7,947 bases of DNA from Bacteroidales bacterium UBA1800 (GTDB taxonomy: Bacteria > Bacteroidota > Bacteroidia > Bacteroidales > VadinHA17): positions 1 through 7,947 of the forward strand of contig DCFQ01000062.1 in NCBI GenBank assembly GCA_002319915.1, given 5' to 3'. Below the pieces are notes generated by a model that made no database searches, was not told the DNA's origin, and was given only the letters and a program-made list of their open reading frames with translations. Each line of letters begins with the position of its first letter. Within the stretch, counting starts at the first letter, position 1. Position numbers and translations under genes: made by a program. Shown in pieces: positions 5,634 to 7,947 of the stretch.

Positions 5634-7520
5634 CTATTTCTTTGAGGGGGCCTGACTCATAGACTTCTTTTTATATGACTCTATTATCGAATTCAGCATC
5701 TGTTCGGTTTCAGACGCCCCTTCCCCGAGCAGGAATCCGATCTTCTGAACCATTTCAAGGTTTTTCTCGATCACCTCGCTCACCCGGTTTGTAACCTCCT
5801 CACCCTGCACTTCCGGGGAATAAAGGTCCCTCATGATTGCTCCGCACATCCTGTTTTTCTTGATCGGGAAGATCGAGATGTTCAGCATGCTGTCCTCGAA
5901 ATGGATATCCTTGCTGACCACGGGTTCATCCTCCTTAAGGACGAAGGTGAACATGTTATATACGTTGAAGGGCATGAGCGTTTTGATATCGGCGCCGACC
6001 AGGCCGGGAATGATCTCGGAAATGGCCCTGGCGTCTTCTCCTATGATATTGATAAAACTATGGTTTGAATGAAGGATCTTCAGGTTATTGTCGACAATGA
6101 CCACTCCGGTTGGCAGCTTTTCAAGCATGTTGTTCATCATGTCGGATGCGCTCTGGGCAATCTCCTTTTCCCTCATAGCCAGCTCCTCCGATTCCTTCAG
6201 GGCCCGCTTTGTCTCTGCAAGCTTCCTGTTCGTCTGTCTCAGTGTTTCGATATACTCCTGCTTGTTCCTGAGGTTGAACGTGTGGCACATTTCGGGGACT
6301 GCCAGTCCCTTCGCCACAGTCGATGCAAACTGGCGGCATGACTGGTAGCCGCAGGCGCCACAGTCGAGCTCTTCGTCGGGGTTTTCCTTGCCAACGATCT
6401 TCAGGACCTCATTGATCGCCTCCTCAGGCGGCTCGGGTATCCTCTGGTCATCGGGAGTGAAGGTCCTGGAGAAGTCCAGCTTCGACCACTTGTCAATGTC
6501 CTTTTGCCATTGCTTCTTGTCGAGCATATTCACCCTCTTTTCAGCGTAGAGCCTCACAAGGGCCCTCCTCCTGAAGCGCTCCGAGTGCCTTCCCATCCCG
6601 GGCCCGAGCAGGCACCCGTGGCAGAAGAAAAAATTGAAGTGATGGTGAATGGTGTCGATATACTTGTCGAAATCATTTATGCCCTCAAAAACATCCTCCT
6701 GCCCGGCAGCAGTTATCACTCCGCTTGTAGCAATGTCGCGCTTGATGCCGGCCGCCTGGATTATCCCGGCAGGAAGTGGGTAGAGTGCACCCCAGTGCCC
6801 GTAAGGTGGATCAAATTCCGACATTTTGACGACACGCTCCTGTATGTTGAATTCTTCGAAAAGCTTCCTTAATTCGATAAAGGTGAGGATCGAGTCGACA
6901 AGCTTACCATCACGGTACAGGTATGACTCGTCCTTGTTGTCGATGCATGGCCCTATGTAAACGGTTGCCACGTCCTCGCCGTGGATCTCCTTAACAACCA
7001 TGGCAGTCGCTACCATGGGAGAGACCAGCGGCGCAAGATTCGGAACCAGCTCAGGATGATATTTTTCTATCAGCTTGACTATCACAGGGCAATTGGCTGT
7101 CATATAGTACTTGCCTTCAGACCTGTTGAATAGTTCAGCGTATCTTGCGGCGATCAGGTCGACCCCGAAAGAGTTCTCATGGACATAGTCAAAGCCAAGC
7201 AGCCGGAGCATGCCGACAAACTTCCTGTAGTCAGTGATGTCATCGAATTCGGAAGCAATGCTTGGAGCGACAAGGGCCGCCGTTTTGCGGTCGGAAGCAA
7301 GCAGTTCCTTAACATCCTCCCTCGAATCCCGGAATTCGATTGCCGAGGGGGAGCAGGCGATGTAGCACAGGCCGCATCCGATGCACCTCCCGGGGATTAT
7401 CGACGGGTGATCCTTCTGGGCCCTGACCTCGATTGCATTTACCGGGCAAACCCTGACACATGAGTATGAGTTCCTGCATCTCTGGTCATTTATATAGAAG
7501 ATCGGTTTCCTTTCGTTCAT
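5634..7520 (-). CDS. Modular [FeFe]-hydrogenase-like iron-sulfur PAS sensor (HydS/group C-like)
   Basis: Predicted soluble redox or H2 sensor, 628 residues. Order: two ferredoxin-type clusters (cluster 1 has C15, C21, C25 but Ser18 at the second position; cluster 2 is C46, C49, C52, C56); an [FeFe]-hydrogenase H-domain (about 78-310); a C-x2-C-x4-C-x16-C Fe-S domain (C387, C390, C395, C412, PF04060-like); a coiled coil (about 418-468); PAS (about 463-565); a C-terminal helix. The three H-cluster loops are recognizable but altered: TANCP (C144) for TSCCP, GPCIDNKDE (C192) for MPCxxKxxE, and CHGCLLGPG (C300, C303) for CxxxC-x2-GGG. The SPM (167-169) and TSGVITAA (265-272) segments also match the hydrogenase fold. 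The domain order fits putative sensory group C enzymes, whose neighbours can be phosphatases as here. Catalytic H2 turnover is doubtful; a [4Fe-4S]-only centre, as in Nar1-like relatives, is possible. It starts 21 nt after the ferredoxin gene and ends 1 nt before the phosphatase gene. Confidence 0.9.
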   Translation of the reverse strand: MNERKPIFYINDQRCRNSYSCVRVCPVNAIEVRAQKDHPSIIPGRCIGCGLCYIACSPSAIEFRDSREDVKELLASDRKTAALVAPSIASEFDDITDYRKFVGMLRLLGFDYVHENSFGVDLIAARYAELFNRSEGKYYMTANCPVIVKLIEKYHPELVPNLAPLVSPMVATAMVVKEIHGEDVATVYIGPCIDNKDESYLYRDGKLVDSILTFIELRKLFEEFNIQERVVKMSEFDPPYGHWGALYPLPAGIIQAAGIKRDIATSGVITAAGQEDVFEGINDFDKYIDTIHHHFNFFFCHGCLLGPGMGRHSERFRRRALVRLYAEKRVNMLDKKQWQKDIDKWSKLDFSRTFTPDDQRIPEPPEEAINEVLKIVGKENPDEELDCGACGYQSCRQFASTVAKGLAVPEMCHTFNLRNKQEYIETLRQTNRKLAETKRALKESEELAMREKEIAQSASDMMNNMLEKLPTGVVIVDNNLKILHSNHSFINIIGEDARAISEIIPGLVGADIKTLMPFNVYNMFTFVLKEDEPVVSKDIHFEDSMLNISIFPIKKNRMCGAIMRDLYSPEVQGEEVTNRVSEVIEKNLEMVQKIGFLLGEGASETEQMLNSIIESYKKKSMSQAPSKK

Positions 7521-7541
7521 TTTAATTCGGGATAGATTATT

Positions 7542-7796
7542 CTATTTGATGGTTCCGAATTCCTGTTCGAGGATGTTTTCAATTTTGGAAAGGGTCACAT
7601 CCTCAATGGTCCTTTCGTTTATCCTGAGGTTGGGGCCGTTGCTGCAACGGTTCATGCATCTGGCGCCCCTGAATATGATCTTGTCCTCAAGGTGATTCTT
7701 CCTGAGGTACTCACGGATATAGGCAACTACGTCACGGTTTCCCCTTGAGAAGCATGAGCTCCCGAGACATATCTGCATTTCAATCTTATGCGCCAT
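7542..7796 (-). CDS. Thioredoxin-like [2Fe-2S] ferredoxin (NuoE C-terminal type)
   Basis: Small soluble electron carrier of 84 residues with the thioredoxin-like [2Fe-2S] fold found in the C-terminal half of NuoE/HydC. Ligands are visible as C10-x4-C15 (CLGSSC) and C47-x3-C51 (CMNRC), followed by NGPN, the usual family context. It lacks the N-terminal helical part of full NuoE, as in free-standing small ferredoxins of hydrogenase clusters. The ATG at 7796 is chosen over one at 7856: it has a strong AGGAGG 3 nt upstream, and the extra 20 residues of the longer form overlap the promoter-like box and do not resemble ferredoxin. It is the first gene of the three-gene operon and could pass electrons to or from the hydrogenase-like protein, or act as a redox input; that role is inferred from position. 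Confidence 0.9.
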   Translation of the reverse strand: MAHKIEMQICLGSSCFSRGNRDVVAYIREYLRKNHLEDKIIFRGARCMNRCSNGPNLRINERTIEDVTLSKIENILEQEFGTIK

Positions 7797-7799
7797 TAA

Positions 7800-7805
7800 C
7801 CTCCT
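7800..7805 (-). promoter_or_regulatory. Strong Shine-Dalgarno AGGAGG deciding the ferredoxin start
   Basis: On the minus strand AGGAGG is followed by TTA and then the ATG at 7796. It is the only consensus ribosome binding site seen ahead of a gene here, where the other starts lack one. It supports the 84-residue form of the ferredoxin. Confidence 0.75.
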
Positions 7806-7822
7806 GATAAATGAAACAATTG

Positions 7823-7830
7823 CAAAAATA
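7823..7830 (-). promoter_or_regulatory. Bacteroidota -7 box (TATTTTTG) for the sensor operon
   Basis: On the minus strand TATTTTTG is a perfect TAnnTTTG match 26 nt before the ferredoxin ATG, leaving room for a short leader carrying the AGGAGG. The surroundings are A/T-rich. A TTG occurs upstream but only about 12 nt away, closer than the usual -33 spacing, so only the -7 element is convincing. It suggests that the operon begins at the ferredoxin gene. Confidence 0.5.
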
Positions 7831-7857
7831 GTAATTATTTCCCAATGCCGTTTCACT

Positions 7858-7879
7858 CCCCCTTCAGGGGATCGGGGGG
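7858..7879. repeat. G/C-rich inverted repeat upstream of the sensor operon
   Basis: CCCCC (7858-7862) can pair with GGGG at 7867-7870 (loop TTCA) or with GGGGGG at 7874-7879, giving two mutually exclusive short stems. There is no T-run on either strand, so it is not a standard terminator. C/G-rich intergenic sequences of this look are, in my recollection, common in Bacteroidota genomes; a dispersed intergenic repeat or a weak attenuating structure are both possible. Confidence 0.5.
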
Positions 7880-7882
7880 CGA

Positions 7883-7906
7883 CAAATCACAAATCACAAA
7901 TCACAA
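7883..7906. repeat. 7-bp short tandem repeat (CAAATCA)x3.4
   Basis: Three perfect copies of CAAATCA followed by CAA lie just outside the inverted repeat at 7858-7879. The remaining bases to the window edge (7907-7947) show no gene I can support. The array is upstream of the sensor-operon promoter and could be a polymorphic intergenic repeat; no function is visible. Confidence 0.8.
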
Positions 7907-7947
7907 CCTTTGGCATTGCCGCTTATTGGTACCCTTAATGCGCATTC

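Noticed and set aside
5132..5662. Plus-strand open frame of 176 codons opposite the phosphatase and the end of the sensor gene
   Set aside because: It is antisense to two genes with clear family motifs, has no recognizable domain, and no promoter or ribosome binding site was seen.
5634..7520. Catalytic bifurcating [FeFe]-hydrogenase subunit HydA
   Set aside because: The H-cluster loops deviate in several positions, a PAS domain and coiled coil follow, and no NuoF/HydB partner is present; a sensor is the better reading.
7797..7856. Longer start for the [2Fe-2S] ferredoxin at 7856
   Set aside because: The extension contains the -7-like box and the Shine-Dalgarno that fit the ATG at 7796, and is not ferredoxin-like.

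Overview
The window looks like a chromosomal piece of an anaerobic member of the Bacteroidota, probably Bacteroidales-like. The reasons are -7 boxes of the TAnnTTTG type upstream of two genes, mostly absent Shine-Dalgarno sequences, a lipoprotein-type family 9 glycoside hydrolase, and an [FeFe]-hydrogenase-like protein. The organism call is inference. No RNA genes, insertion sequences, CRISPR arrays or phage genes were seen. Nearly all of the window is coding, with seven genes, six on the minus strand and one on the plus strand.

Left block (45-3842, minus strand, read right to left): a membrane-anchored calcineurin-type metallophosphoesterase, then after a 104-nt gap a lipoprotein GH9 glycosidase, then a YgjP-type zinc metallopeptidase whose start overlaps the GH9 stop. 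The last two are probably translationally coupled. Nothing ties the three into one pathway. A divergent 172-nt region separates the phosphoesterase from a plus-strand NUDIX hydrolase (4015-4443), which runs tail to tail into the right block with only 4 nt between the stop codons.

Right block (7796 down to 4448, minus strand) is the most interesting part. It is a compact three-gene operon with its own promoter-like box and a strong Shine-Dalgarno: (1) an 84-residue thioredoxin-like [2Fe-2S] ferredoxin; (2) a 628-residue modular [FeFe]-hydrogenase-like protein (2x[4Fe-4S], H-cluster-type domain, a further Fe-S domain, coiled coil, PAS); (3) a SpoIIE/PP2C-type serine/threonine phosphatase with a C-terminal extension of about 160 residues. 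The architecture fits the putative sensory (group C, HydS-like) [FeFe]-hydrogenases rather than catalytic H2-producing enzymes. The likely logic is a redox or H2 input sensed by Fe-S clusters, relayed through the PAS/coiled coil to a phosphatase output. The H-cluster loops deviate strongly from the catalytic consensus, including CxxC instead of CxxxC in the third loop, so the centre may be a sensor or may carry only a [4Fe-4S] cluster.

Short tandem repeats lie at both ends of the window (an 8-bp unit at the left edge, a 7-bp unit at the right edge), and a G/C-rich inverted repeat lies upstream of the sensor operon.
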